Shown one piece after another: positions 24,001 to 36,035 of a DNA stretch of 64,000 nucleotides. The DNA is taken from positions 14,123,092 through 14,187,091 of the forward strand of contig OY740777.1 of NCBI GenBank assembly GCA_963513935.1, in the 5' to 3' direction. The translations under genes were made by a program, and so were the position numbers. How positions within the stretch are numbered: position 1 is the first letter of the stretch; every line of letters starts with the position of its first letter. This stretch comes from Aphrophora alni (Eukaryota > Arthropoda > Insecta > Hemiptera > Aphrophoridae). Under the pieces are notes generated by a model. That model searched no databases, was not told the origin of the DNA, and saw only the letters and a list, made by a program, of their open reading frames with translations.

Positions 24001-24667
24001 GCTGTGTATGGAGTTATCTTTCAATTTCTAAAATTTCATAAATTCAAATTATGATTTTTGGTTAAACAGTAACATTCAATTACAGTATCATTTTGTGTTA
24101 TTAGAACTATCAGGCACTCACAAAACCTAGCTGGATCATGTAGTTTTAGTTAGATTCTTCTCTTTCATCTTTCTTATCAGTTCTCTCTTGTTTTCCAAGA
24201 TTGACAGTATTAGAACATTCAACAGCTATGGGCCATTTCTTATTTTTTCATAAGGAGATGATGTCAGAGGTTTTTCACCTTTAAAGACTCGGAGGAGGGA
24301 TGTGAATTATCAAATTAAATAAGGTGATGAAATAAGTAACAAATTTGTAATGGGTACAAAACAACATTATGCATTTAATTTTTGTTCCAGTTTTTGAATA
24401 TGCACTTACAATAAACATTGAATACATATTACATGGCTAAGAAATTACATTTACAAAATATGATTGGTCATAGTAATATGTCTTAGCCTATGTATAGCAT
24501 CAGGGTATTGTGGAGATAACAGGGTATGGAAATAATCAAGGAAAGTTAATATGGTGGTTTGAAAAATTAACAGAGTTAAAAATGTTTAGCTCCTATGATG
24601 TTTTAGTCTCAAAATATTAAAAAAATTGACGGGTAAATTTGTTGCATTTCATAGATTTTCAAAATAA
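21066..24667. other. Intergenic, no gene seen
   Basis: AT-rich. The only clear structure is a local direct duplication at 21890-22045. Open frames here are short and lack recognisable motifs. Confidence 0.5.
21890..22045. repeat. Direct duplication with 96-bp offset
   Basis: AGTTGTGATAATCCTCTCTC and the following ~40 bases (TAGATAGTTTGT, ATTTTCTGAGTACACATAT) occur at 21890 and again at 21986 with two or three differences. A small inverted pair (ACTACATATTATCACAA and TTGTGATAAT) lies between them. Confidence 0.85.
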
Positions 24668-25435
24668 ATAGTGCAAAAACATTGCACAAGCTTTCTCAGA
24701 CACTATTCACAATTTTAGTACCAATCAAACAAAACTAATCACCAAAAATGTCGGTTTGGTAGTTGTCAGTAAAAGAGTGGAAATGGAACCATCGTAGATT
24801 TTGTTGATTATTTTAAACAATGTTTATATAAAGTCTAGACTTGCTCCATATATGTTATAAATTTGTCTTAAGGATAAATATTGATGGATTCATTTTGTGT
24901 TTTTTGGAAATTATTCCTAAACAGTAATTTTCTATTATTTGAAATTAGTTATACACTATTTTAGGTCATTAATTTACCAAGTTTTAATGAAATCAGTAAA
25001 GCTGATTTTGAGAAATCTGGTCTTTTATTTTTTAAGACTGATTTTTTGATTATTACCAATAACTCATGACCCAGTATTTTGGAGATATATGGATCAATAC
25101 TTTTTGTTTAAGTATTTGGAGGTTATATTTTAGAAAAAAAGTGATTAAAATCGTTGGTGCCCATTAAAATAAATTGAAATTTTAGTGTTTTTCTATGTAA
25201 GGTACTCCCAATTTTGAGTTATTAAAATTAAATTCCAAGAAATAGTCAAAATGTGTCCACATATCAAATTTGGGTAAAATAATGTCCACTCGTTTGGGCT
25301 GTAGAGGCTAGATGTCATTCCCCAACCAAGCTTTTAGACTAAAAATGGATATTTCAGCAAAAAAATTGACACTGGTTTTTTGATTCATCTCAGAACTTTC
25401 TCTATCTTGATTTTATAAAGTCAAATCAGGCCAAA
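24668..25435. repeat. Dispersed repeat family D, copy near 25 kb
   Basis: Phrases such as CATTGCACAAGCTTTCTC, AAAACTAATCACCAAAAATG and GGTTTGGTAGTTGTCAGT recur in order with divergence at 36080-36260 and partly at 52144-52800. The right part (CGTTTGGGCTGTAGA near 25290) matches GTTTGTTTGGGCCGTAGA near 52621. It is an old repeat of about 0.7 kb whose class I cannot assign. Confidence 0.6.
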
Positions 25436-26099
25436 GTATTTATTTAGTTTAATCACAAACTGTATTAATATTACATTATATATTTTCCAAAGAAGACCAT
25501 AATTTAATTATAAATTAATCCTGTAGCATTTTATGGTCAAATCTGTAGAAGGATTCTCAATTACTCGGTAATTTGTAATGAGTAAACGAGGTTCCTATTA
25601 CCATAATTTAGCCTAAATATCCATAAGTTATTTCATTTTGCCTTGATGATGGGGAAACTGTAACATTTCGAGCTCACAAGTGATTGAAGTGAAACATTCT
25701 CAGATACCCAACAAGAGCTGTAGACACTAAATCAATCAAAGGTTTGCCTTCTATGGTAAGGGTCAAGGGATCGACAGGAATTCAGCAACTGTCATAGCTT
25801 GCAGTTACAGAAGCGAATAATAGTGCTTCCAGCTCAGGCTTGGACTGTCTTAATATTATTCTACTGGATTTGTTCATAAAGACAATATGTTGTAAAAGTG
25901 CATACCGTTTATAATGTGTAGGACTGTAGAAGTGTACACATTATCCTCCAGGACGCTCGTGAATAATATTTATCGTCGTAAGAAATTGGACATAATTGTA
26001 AACGATCCATAAGAAGGTGTATTTTCTTAACCAAAACCATTTCTAGTGGAAATAGACTACTGGAAGAAATGAAGGCCATAGAGGAAAGGAAGCCTTTAT
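25436..26099. other. Intergenic, no gene seen
   Basis: No gene recognised. CTTGATGATGGGGAAAC near 25642 loosely resembles the box pair of the hairpin elements but lacks the intervening stem, so it was not called. Confidence 0.4.
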
Positions 26100-26860
26100 C
26101 CATGAAGGAAGTGGCCATCGAGTGGTGTACAGATGGTTGTACCTAATACAAAGTGTAACCTGGAATTCAAGGAAGTAAAAGAGTATTTCGGTCAGAAATT
26201 ACATATTTAATGGAATGTGTCCGAGAGTAAAGTTGGGACTTGGATACAAGGACAATCAAAACCTTGGATTTTAACAAATTCAGATCAAAGTTTAGAATTA
26301 TTTTAGAATTACATCGTAGCTGGAAGAGCTCGATGATTTTATGATTTGCTAAGTTCTTGGACATGTTGTGATTAGTAGGAATTAATGTGCTGGAGCAACA
26401 AAACTCGTAGAATCTGAGCCGTTCTGTGGAATATCTAAGAGTCTGGCTTAACACTTAGGTTCAAAATAAGCACAAAAAGAAAACTCAGGTTTAAAGATGA
26501 ACAGACTCGTCTTTTATGCCCCTTCTAAAAAATTGTATCTGACCTCTCATTAAATATAAAGAAGGTGGTAAAGTTTGTTACAGGGTACTGCTCTCAAAGT
26601 AAACGTATGGTTGGACATTTTTGCTGGGGAGCTTATAAGAGGATACTGGAAAGTACCTATTCTTCAATTGTGAACCCCACAATTTGGAAAAGAATGAAAT
26701 CCTTGGATCTTTGACAAAAGGACGAAAATCTCTCAAGACAATTAACTATATGGTCTATCTGGTTATTTCTAGGACCATCAAACCATTTATTTTTAGCGGT
26801 ACAATAAGGCCTTGTGCTGAAGTATAAAAGGGATCGGTTTTCCAGTTGAAAGAAGAAGAC
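26100..26860 (+). pseudogene. LINE RNase H-domain relic (Jockey/R1-like)
   Basis: Broken plus-strand frames resemble the RNase H and tail region of non-LTR retrotransposons: an EWCTDGCT-like start near 26120, IKTLDFNKFRSKF near 26255, a KVCYRVLLSK-like segment near 26570 corresponding to the VVGLLTGHC motif, and EILGSLTKGRKSLKTI near 26695. It aligns in outline with the relic at 62060-62410. It has many stops and frameshifts, and neither the 5' nor the 3' end is defined. Confidence 0.6.
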
Positions 26861-27469
26861 CATTGGCTTAAAAAAATAATTAAGCTGTATTAATTTAGGA
26901 TAGAAATTTTCTTAAATGTGATGGTTAAATCCAAATATTTTATCTAGGGTATAATTCATGGAAATACAGTTTCATCAAAATATACTTACAATATTTCCCT
27001 TTACATATAAGCTTTCCAAATGTGTTTTAATAGGAAAAAAAGAGATTTTGCCCTTAATCGAATTATTGTAAAATTAAAAAATTGCAAGCATTTAAAAACC
27101 CTAATGCAATTACATAAAAATATTTTCTACTTTTTTGTTTGTAGAACATTTTCACAATCCACAAAGGTGTTTGGGTATTGTCCATAACAGATTAGTCAGT
27201 CAGATGCATATATGACACAACTCAAACCATTTTTATGAATATAAAATCATGCAGATAACTCAAAATTGAGATATGCTGAAATTTTACTAAACTAGTGGAA
27301 CTTTGTTCATATTAAGCGAGGAAGTATAAACTTAAGGTTCAAACGTTTGTTTTAAGAAAAAGAAATATTATCTATCAATCATAGAAAGTTTTTTATTTAT
27401 TATATACACACAAATTAAATGTTAGAGGAAAAGGAAATGAAAATTGTATTATGTTCAACCATACTTTAC
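26861..27469. other. Intergenic, no gene seen
   Basis: AT-rich with no recognisable coding or structural feature. Confidence 0.5.
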
Positions 27470-29170
27470 AAAACCTTGTATATCGTGATGATGTCTGTTT
27501 GACAGCAGATTAACAGAAAGACTGGAAGAGGAACTGAAGGAAAGATCAATGGAAGTACGGCTCACATGAAAATAAAACTACTTACATGATCAGCACAAAA
27601 AGTGAGGTTTCAAAATGATGCCATTTCATAGATAGATAATCAACATTTTGAAACAGTGTTTGATTTTAAGTTCTTGGGAATAGTGTTGACAGAAAGGAAT
27701 GATTAACAAAGAAATTAATGAAAGATTTACAGCTGACAATATGTGATACTTCACGTTCTTGTAGCTAATATGGTTCAAAATAATATAAAGGTTCACAAAA
27801 ATAAGAATATAAAAGATAGTAATAAAATTAATTGTTACATGGTGCAGAAAAATGGATAACAAAAGAAATAAGACCAAATTATATATGTGGATGTTAAAAA
27901 TATTACAAAAAAAAACTTTGAACTAGTTTGCATGGTCTGTGTGTGGAGAATTAGAATTAATATAGAGCTACTTTCCTGTTCTGGACTTAACATCAGATGT
28001 CATGTTGACCAAATATGTTTATAACAAATTCTTTCAATTCCCTCGGCTCTCAGAATGACTGATTGAGCAAGCTAAAAATTCTGGGATGTGCTATAAATGA
28101 TCTGGTGTAGTACACTGATGGATCACTTATAGACCATGGTTATGGGTATGGTATCTACAGTGCTTCACCTGAGGTTGGTATTAGTTTGGGCTTTGAGACG
28201 TTTGTAAGCTGAAATACTGGCTATCTTAGTTTGCACTTATATGGGTTGGAAATAAACTACCATCATAGAGGAATTCTGATTCTGTTAGACAGTCATGGTG
28301 TCCTTGATTTAGATAAAGTTAAGTCGAAATGGTGGGGGAGTGCCTCCTATCCTTAACAACGTTGTCGCACAGGATGGATACACGTAACATAGGTGCTATG
28401 ACATCAATGAGAAGGCTAACGTCCTTGCCAAACAAAGAACAATGACTCCCTTTGATCTCACAATGTGTGGTATCAGCCATTCAGCAGCTGCGAACACATT
28501 TACCAATGAACAATATTGAAGATAGCAGCATTCCACTGACAGCAAAATGTGCAAGCACCTTATCAAGGGACCGAGCTTAACTCCAACAAGAGTCGCTAAT
28601 CAGGCTTAAATGAGAATACCTCAAATACGAAGGTCGTTTTTTCCACAGCCACGAAAGTGGGTCTATTCCTTGGAGACCAAAACTTTGATTGTGTGGCTGG
28701 ACAAGTGGGCTAAATAAACATGCCCTCATGGACTGTAAGTTACTAGATTATAGGAGAAGGAAACTTTTTGAACTCTTGTAGCCAGGGGATGAAAAAGATA
28801 CTAATATAGGGGACAAAATTCTTGAAGGCTAGGCCTAAGAGAAGAACAATATACCTCTGGTTGATCAGCACGAAGCCTTCAGCTTCCATTTACCTAATTA
28901 TCAATCTAATCTATAAAGCTACCAACAATCAAATATAATAGTCCTCGTGAAGTAATGCGGTTGCGGTGTCTGGGGCATTTAGGCAGGGTGGAAGATACTT
29001 GGGCAGTCAAGGAAATAATTATGTGTAAACCAGGAAGAAGTCTCAGAGGATATGGTTGGAAAATTTTGGAGTGAAAAAATAGAGAAGACTTTTGCCTGTG
29101 ATAGGGAGAGATGGAGACAAATCCTAAGTAAGGCTAAGAACCACCTAGGATGAAGCACCACTGAAAAGAA
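27470..29170 (+). pseudogene. RTE/CR1-type LINE relic: reverse-transcriptase C-terminal part, split by a nested LINE
   Basis: The left part (27470-27971) reads YRDDVCLTAD, KTTYMISTKSE, a FDFKFLG-like segment, HGAEKWITKEI and VWRIRINIEL, matching the YADD, KTKYM, YLGS, YGAETW and NGEWRIR landmarks of endonuclease/reverse-transcriptase LINEs. The right part (28917-29170) reads REVMRLRCLGHLGRVEDTWA and KPGRSLRGYG, the usual C-terminal RLRWLGHLERM...GRRPRGRP stretch. Between them lies a 945-bp insertion. When it and one copy of AGCTAC are removed, the frame reads through. Stops and frameshifts mark an old dead copy. Confidence 0.82.
27972..28916 (+). pseudogene. Nested Jockey/R1-like LINE fragment with RNase H domain
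   Basis: Inserted in the preceding LINE and bounded by AGCTAC at 27966-27971 and 28917-28922. It encodes, with stops, YTDGSLIDHGYGYGIYSAS near 28115 (the RNase H start, catalytic D in YTDGS), LDSHGVLDLDKVKSKW near 28285, EKANVLAKQ near 28412 and GLNKHALMDCK near 28710 (the LNKH zinc-finger tail). The 5' part (endonuclease and reverse transcriptase) is absent, as expected for 5'-truncated retroposition. Confidence 0.82.
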
Positions 29171-31624
29171 AGTAAGATTGGGTTAGTAAATTTTGCAGAA
29201 AAGAAAATTTACAGTATGTTACAAATTTTATTTTATAATTATTTTATTGTAAAATGTATAATTTGAGTAGACAGAGAGGAAAATTGTTTCCTTTCCTGTT
29301 GATATAAACATCAGGTCTATTTATTCGCATTAAAAAAGTTCTGTACTCTTATCATGTTATACACTACATATGTAGTTACTATTCTATAGTCTTAAAGCCA
29401 TTTCCGCAAGTCCAGATATAGTTAAGGGTGCATACTACTACAGGTAGGTATACATCAGATGAACAGTGTAGCACTCCGTGTTAAAGTGCCTAAACAATTA
29501 TTTGTAAAATTTTAACATCTTACTTTTGGAAACCTAACTTTTAATTTTAGGAATTAAAACAGTTGGTATAGTAAACAAGATTTAAAAAATAGTGTATAAA
29601 ATAATAAAAAAATATAGGAAGTTAGTTTAAAGTACAGTACTTCCTTTTTGACGCGCCTAGAGTTCTCCGAACGGTTGTTTTTTAGAAAGCAAGGTGAAAG
29701 GGTTTAAAATTATTTAAATCACAATACTCTACATAATTTTTAAGATAAATAATCACACAGCAACATTTTGAAAATATTTTAAATTTTGACAGATAAAAAT
29801 AAAATATGCAATTTTATTATAAAATACCAAATATTGTGGATAAAATGTTGATTTCTTACTATATATTTATATAATATAAAATAAGAAACTTTTTTATTGG
29901 ATAACACTGAAAATTCAATTCATGTTTCAATGGTTATTTGGGAAGAAATTCATGATAGTTTTTACATTTTTTGTTGTAGGCATGTCTTTTTTTTTCATTT
30001 ATAACCTTATCAATTTTCATCATAAAACAGAAAATAAGAGTTCAAAATAAAAGTAATTAAACTATGTAAATTATATAGTTTGAAATTTTTGATACATCGT
30101 ATGTTTCTCGAGTTATTAACAATTAAATTGTGTGTGCTATATGAAGCCATTACTTGGGCCATTTTAATTGCATCGGAATGAGTAAAAAAATCAAATTATA
30201 GGTAACTGTAGGTTAAATAAAAAAAAAAAAAAAAACACTTGTTCATAAAATTACTCACGAGATAATCACAAACTATCAATTTTTCACCTTCTCTTCTTAA
30301 AAGTCAACTCTTCAAACAACTTGGGACGCATCGATTTATTAAAAAGGAAGTATTTTAAAGCAACATCCCATATTTTTTTTCAACACTTTAATTTTTACCT
30401 TTTTGAAATAAATTTAAACTACTGTAACAAGTGGCAAAGTTGGTTTAATATGCCAATGTATAATTTGTAAGTATCACAAAATCATTATGATAGTTATTTG
30501 CAACTCCTCCAGCCTAAAGTAGTACTTTCGCTTCTGTTCATATGTAAATAACATTAGGTAAAATTGACAACTTAAAATTTTTGTTTAGCTTTACATTCCA
30601 ACAAGAAAGTGCTACAATTGCAGACAGCTATATGAATCAGTTTCATCTTGATACAGCATACCTTTAACACAACTCTGTTATTTTGAACAAACAGACCTAA
30701 AGTTTAACACATTATGCATAATGTTTCCAATATTTTGTTGGCAAACTAAAAATTGAAACAGTTTAATTTGTACATGCGATAGTAACATAAAGTGTATTCG
30801 GTCTTGATTTATAAGTAATAATATTTATTTATTGATATGGACATAAGTGTATTAACCTCAAAATATTGTGTAACAACGTGTTAAACAAATTTATAACGTG
30901 GATTAAAAACTTATCTTTGAATTAAAACTTGTATAAAGATTTGAAATAATGAACACTTTACCTGATATGGATTAGCATACAGTTCAATTTTATAAATGCA
31001 TGCAACTGTAAATATTTAACATTATTAGGCGTTAACAAATAAACTACACATATTATTTATCCAGTTATTTTCCTTAAAGCTAAAAACATTGTTATATTCA
31101 TTGATTATATTTAACAACTCTATTCACAGCCAGGAGTATAAGAATGTTACATTAAATTATTTTGTACAAAATAAATACACAAACATTGAATTACAACTGG
31201 GTTCACAAATACATACAAGTTGTACTGTTAAATATAATGTTCAGTAATAGTTATTATAACAAAGAAATTAATTATTTATTGATTATTTGTTTTTAATTGC
31301 CTTATACAATTAGTCAGTCATTGTATGTAAAATTGTAATAAAACATATTAAATTTGCTGTATAAGTTGGTACATTTTTAGCAACAGTAACAAAATACAAA
31401 AAAAGAAGAAAAGCAAAAGAAAAATGAGGTTTCTAGTATACACTTTCTATTTACATAAAGCAATCGTAAAGTTATTATCAAGTAAGTGAACGACCTCAAC
31501 AAAAATGTATATTTTCCTTTTAAACTATCTGGTTCTTTTCTGTGTTTGGATGTGTCATTTTCAATATATTTAAATTTGATCTTTAATACACAATAATTAA
31601 AATTATTTTTAAATACATGGTCAT
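29171..31624. other. Intergenic, no gene seen
   Basis: Very AT-rich with A runs (for example near 30220). No coding frame, RNA gene or recognisable element. Confidence 0.5.
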
Positions 31625-32790
31625 TGAAAAAAGTGTTGGTCATTTCAAATTTAGGTAATGGTATGAACAATAATCAACCAATATTTTTGTTATTCATCAT
31701 TGTGATAACTTTGACTGTGCTGAATATTGTTAATTACATAGCCCCACAACAGTTATTTTAATGCAATTACTTAAATCTTGCTACATTCATCCAGCCTCAG
31801 GTGATGGTTACAACATGTATCCTATAAAATTTAGCAGCAGTGTACGAAAATAGAGTTTTTGTGCAATTGCACCACGACAATATTGTCCAATATAGTTCAT
31901 TGTGTTTGCAGTGCAACATCATTTTTTAGGTACAAGCTCCAACTACAGACAAGACTATTATTCATTGGTAAAATCAGTTTAAAGAAATATCAAGAAATCC
32001 TCAGGTTGACCACGAATATCAGACAGTAATGTAGAATATTTGAGACGGTCATTCTTGGGTAGCCTTAAAGTCTATAAATGTGCTTCATATACATTTAAGA
32101 TTACATTCTTAAATCAAGATTAAAGATGAAATTAAGCAAGCAGATCACTCCCAAATGAGTTGAATTTACTGTGACAATGATGAATGCAACAGGCGATAAT
32201 GAAAGTTATCCTAACTGAATTTTGTTCAGTGATAAAGAAACTTTTCACATGGTTGTGTTAACTGCCACAACTATAGAATATGAGGGGGGGGGGGTGCTCA
32301 GCAACCTAATTAAATTGTTCAGTATGTTTCTAATACACTTAAGATAAATGTATTGTGTGGAATATCATGTTTGTTGTAAGGATTTTAACATACTTGGACA
32401 AACTCGAACTCTTTTCAATAACCACAATTGATGACAAAAAAAGGAAGGGAAATAAGTGTAATTTTTCACCAAAATTGAGTGTGACCCCATTACTGTCTCA
32501 ATCTATGAGAAGGTTTTAATGATAGGCTCTCTGGCTGTTGGCCTGGAAGAAATAATACTGTTTTTTGGGCACCAAGAAGCCTCAATCTGACTCCTATAGT
32601 CTTTTTTTGGGGGCGGGGAATGTTAAATACATTGTCCTTGCTGAGAAAATTATGATTTACCTTTAAGAGAAAGAATCTCTTCTGCCGTAGTTGACTGTAC
32701 CTAGGCGGAGATTCAATTTCGCCTAGATGTTTGTCGAGCAAAGGGTGTTGCTCATATTAAAACTTACTAGATAATGTAAAAAGAACTTGA
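31625..32790 (+). pseudogene. Mariner-type transposase relic, copy A
   Basis: Broken plus-strand frames carry a QFKEISRNPQVDH-like helix-turn-helix linker near 31975, a VEFTVTMMNATGDNESY stretch near 32165, a SDKETFHMV-like segment near 32230, and a ...TPIVFFWG...NTLSLLRKL segment near 32590-32650 ending with a RRRFNFA motif. The layout is HTH plus DDE, as in insect mariner/SETMAR-like transposases. It is colinear with 57312-58690. A run of ten G at 32284-32293 falls where a Trp-Gly codon pair is expected. Confidence 0.72.
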
Positions 32791-33769
32791 TTTTTGGTTT
32801 TGAAAGTAAATAATTTGTATGAATCATAAGCTTAGGGATTTCCCCTAGAAATCACAGACACTTTTTCAATGACCCTGCATAATAGTGTCAAGTTGAAACA
32901 GTTATTAAACCATGCTCGTGACATCTAATCTGTTAAATTTACATTAACTTAAATCTAGATTAACTTTATCATTTCACAGTTCAGAATAACTTCTTAGCAG
33001 GCATTGTATACAGTCTTTTTACATAGATTACCCTGGAGTTGAGATCATCATACAAGTATAGCTATATAGCATGAAATATCTAAGACACATTTGACTGCAC
33101 AATAATACAATACAATCGTTAGACGTTTATTTTTAATTATTTATTTACAGTTTTAGAGTTAACCTAACAGATGTATTCATACATCAATAGAATCATACCA
33201 CTTGCAGATAACTTCTAAGTTTATTTCAATAATTCTTGCATATTTATAATTATTTATACAACAATAAAAATTTAAACAATTATTATTTATTTTTATGTGA
33301 TTTTTTTAAAACATTTTTGATTTAAATAAGAATTGAGTGACTTAATGAAAAAACAATGCACAATGTCTCGCCATTTTATAAATAAAACCAAACATTTAAT
33401 CATAGTTGCAACTGTACTGCTTGTTTTGGAATGTTTGATGTTCTAAAATGAAACCATATGGTTTATTTCTACTTTTTGACTGATAATTCTTGAAGTGGGA
33501 TTTTTCAGCAGATAGAAAATCAATTTCTCTTGTTTGGACCTTAAGGGCATTATTTAATCCAAATTTCATTTTAATCATTTGAGAAAATCATAATTTCATG
33601 TTTCTACTTATAGTAGGTGTTTGATAATTTTATCTTGTTTTAAAAATGAACATAGAAAAATAAATGGTTCCAATTGACTAAACGTTTAGTGCACAGTCAG
33701 AGGTCATAAAAATAACTTATTTTAGACTCAGAGGGTTAGATAGTGATTTTAGGGGTCCAAAGCTATTTA
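32791..33769. other. Intergenic, no gene seen
   Basis: AT-rich, nothing recognised. Confidence 0.5.
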
Positions 33770-33779
33770 GCCTCGTGTG

Positions 33780-34390
33780 GGGAGTGGAATGGTGAAGTAA
33801 AGTAGCCTTTTGTAGGCTAGACATTCACACTCAAACGACCAGTGTTCAGCTTTTTCTTTTTGTGTCAGGCAGAAGCGCCATGCATCCACTGCAAACTTCC
33901 CCTTGTATTTTAGATGGTAATTCACTGGACAGTGTCCGGACAGTAGGCCAATAATCAGCCTAATCTCCCTTCTACTGAGTTCCAGTAATTTTTTAGCTAT
34001 TGTCCTAGAGTGGACTATAAACTCTGGCTTGTCTTAGACAAGGGTGGATGGTCCAATATTTGATCTTGTTCCCAGGTTTCCTAGATATTATAAAGATATG
34101 TTTTAGGCACTCCAAAGAATAGTTCGGCCCCGACAAAATCAGCCTCTGCACCCTCCTTCAAAAGGCAATCAGTTTCTTAATTACCTGGTATTCTGTCATG
34201 TCCTGGCACCCATAACAAGGAGACTTTGTAGTTTGTTGCCAGTTGACTGATTACTTGCAGACATTCCCAGACGAATCTTGACTCAAAAGTGTATGAACTT
34301 AAAACCTAAGATCTGCCTCTGTCTGACATGATATAGAACTCAGCGCCTTGTAGACTTTTTTGATATTCTCTCTAGCGCAGAGCACTCAGA
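33780..34390 (-). pseudogene. LINE RNase H-domain relic (Jockey-like)
   Basis: Minus-strand frames read VWECLQVISQLATNYKVSLL then WVPGHDRIPGN, TDCLLKEGAEADFVGAE and FGVPKTYLYN, matching the VWxCL..LA..N.V.L.WVPGH.G..GNE.AD.LA..GA order of LINE RNase H. A degraded ...RREIRLIIGLLSGHCPVNYH segment follows. Frameshifts and stops are present, and the 5' part is missing. Confidence 0.85.
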
Positions 34391-35849
34391 GCGTTAACAA
34401 ATATTATTGTTAAAATTTTGAAATTGATTTTTGTTTATTTTTGATGACATAACTTTCTTATATTGTACTCTTTATTTAAGATGAAATAGAAGTATTATAT
34501 TAACTACATAAATCTGTGAATCAATGATGCTTTCACAATTCCTTTCTTTTAATTTGTTTTATGTAGAAAACTAGTTTTCCCAATAGACACCTCAGCCTAA
34601 ACGACTTTTTGTGTTCTTTTATGTTCTAATTTAGCTAGCTTAGTTTAATATCTTTCCCAAGGTACAGGACTTGCTACTATATTCTCTTAATCTCAGTCAT
34701 TTTGAATCTTTGGATATTTACATTTTGAAAAACAAGTAATATTTTAATAAATATGTTTATGATTAAAACAATTTTTAGGTTAAATTTAAAGTTATTTAAA
34801 ATATTAGGACAGATGAGCAAATTTTTAATTATTTATATAAAATAATAATTGTTTAGATTTATTAAATTTTTATAATCTTTAACAATTCATCAAATGATTT
34901 TCAGATTTCTATTTTTCAAAATTGTTTGTGGTTTTTCAACTTACACATTCATCATCATGAAATCCGTTTTAATTTAAAATTTATATTGTAAGAGAATTTT
35001 GAAATTTTTAACATATCCATTTCTTCATTTTTAACACTGAAACTTAGAAGTTCAACCTAAAGAAACTTTGAGATGTTCAACAGTTTTTGCTAAAAATTTG
35101 GCTTATATTTTGAATATAAAAGAGACATTAACAATTCCAAAGTATTTGGAAAATATAACACATTCTGATTCTGATTTTTATGATTAAATAAAAACAATAT
35201 CAAAAATCTACATAGGCCAGAAAGATCAATTAGAATATATCTTTTGTGCTGCAATAAAATACTAGAAAATTAGTATATTTTTGTTTATGATCAATTTAAA
35301 TACATTCAATTAAATTACTAAATAAAAGTGTTAAATTTACAATATAAATCAGTATTGCTGATGGAAAAATATACACACTAGGTCATATTTCCTTGTTCAT
35401 AACACAAATAAATGTATATTTTGTCAAATTTATTGTAGTAATAATTTACAATAATTGTATTTAAAGATGAGAAAAAACGAAAGTTATGAAATATAAATCC
35501 AAGAGTTTTTGATGATTTTAAAGAAAATACATTATCGAAGTTGACGACATTGAACACATCTCTTAATTGGCAACTTAACAAATACATTACATTTATTTAA
35601 TTTAATAATTTACATAAAATATAAGGATACATTTTTAAACATCAAACAGCATTTGTTTGATATTTTAACAGTTAATTGTCAGTTAGGACAATGTACATGA
35701 TCTATCTTATCAGGTCCATTTAAGTAAAATCAACTCTAGGCTATACGTTTCTATAACTTATTTTTAAATAGAAAAACCATTGTTGAAACTATAAAAAAAA
35801 ATCCCTTAAGTAATTTCTATTTGCTACTTTTTTATGTAAGTCTTTGTTT
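34391..35849. other. Intergenic / 3' flank of the minus-strand gene
   Basis: AT-rich. The 3' UTR of the minus-strand gene ending at 35850 should extend into this stretch, but its end cannot be fixed. Nothing else was recognised. Confidence 0.4.
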
Positions 35850-36035
35850 TTATCGTAACTGAGGCCACTCTTCAGATGTACATGGACCCATAATGCTGCC
35901 TTCATAGGGAGGTAAACTACTAGAGACGCCAGGAAGTGAAGTAGAGCTGCCAGCTTCATTTTCTGTTCGCTGTTCAGATGAATTGTTATTATTAGTCCTG
36001 CTATTTTCTTTTGATACCCAGCTTCCATCAGATTC
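35850..36035 (-). CDS. Hypothetical protein, exon 2 (terminal)
   Basis: 61 codons plus stop, read from the acceptor at 36036-36038. It begins ESDGSWVSKENS and ends EEWPQLR. An in-frame ATG at 36050 lies just upstream of the acceptor and is probably intronic. Confidence 0.6.
   Translation of the reverse strand, partial: ESDGSWVSKENSRTNNNNSSEQRTENEAGSSTSLPGVSSSLPPYEGSIMGPCTSEEWPQLR

Noticed and set aside
25640..25675. CTTGATGATGGGGAAACTG near a possible repeat end.
   Set aside because: No stem between the two boxes and no inverted partner.
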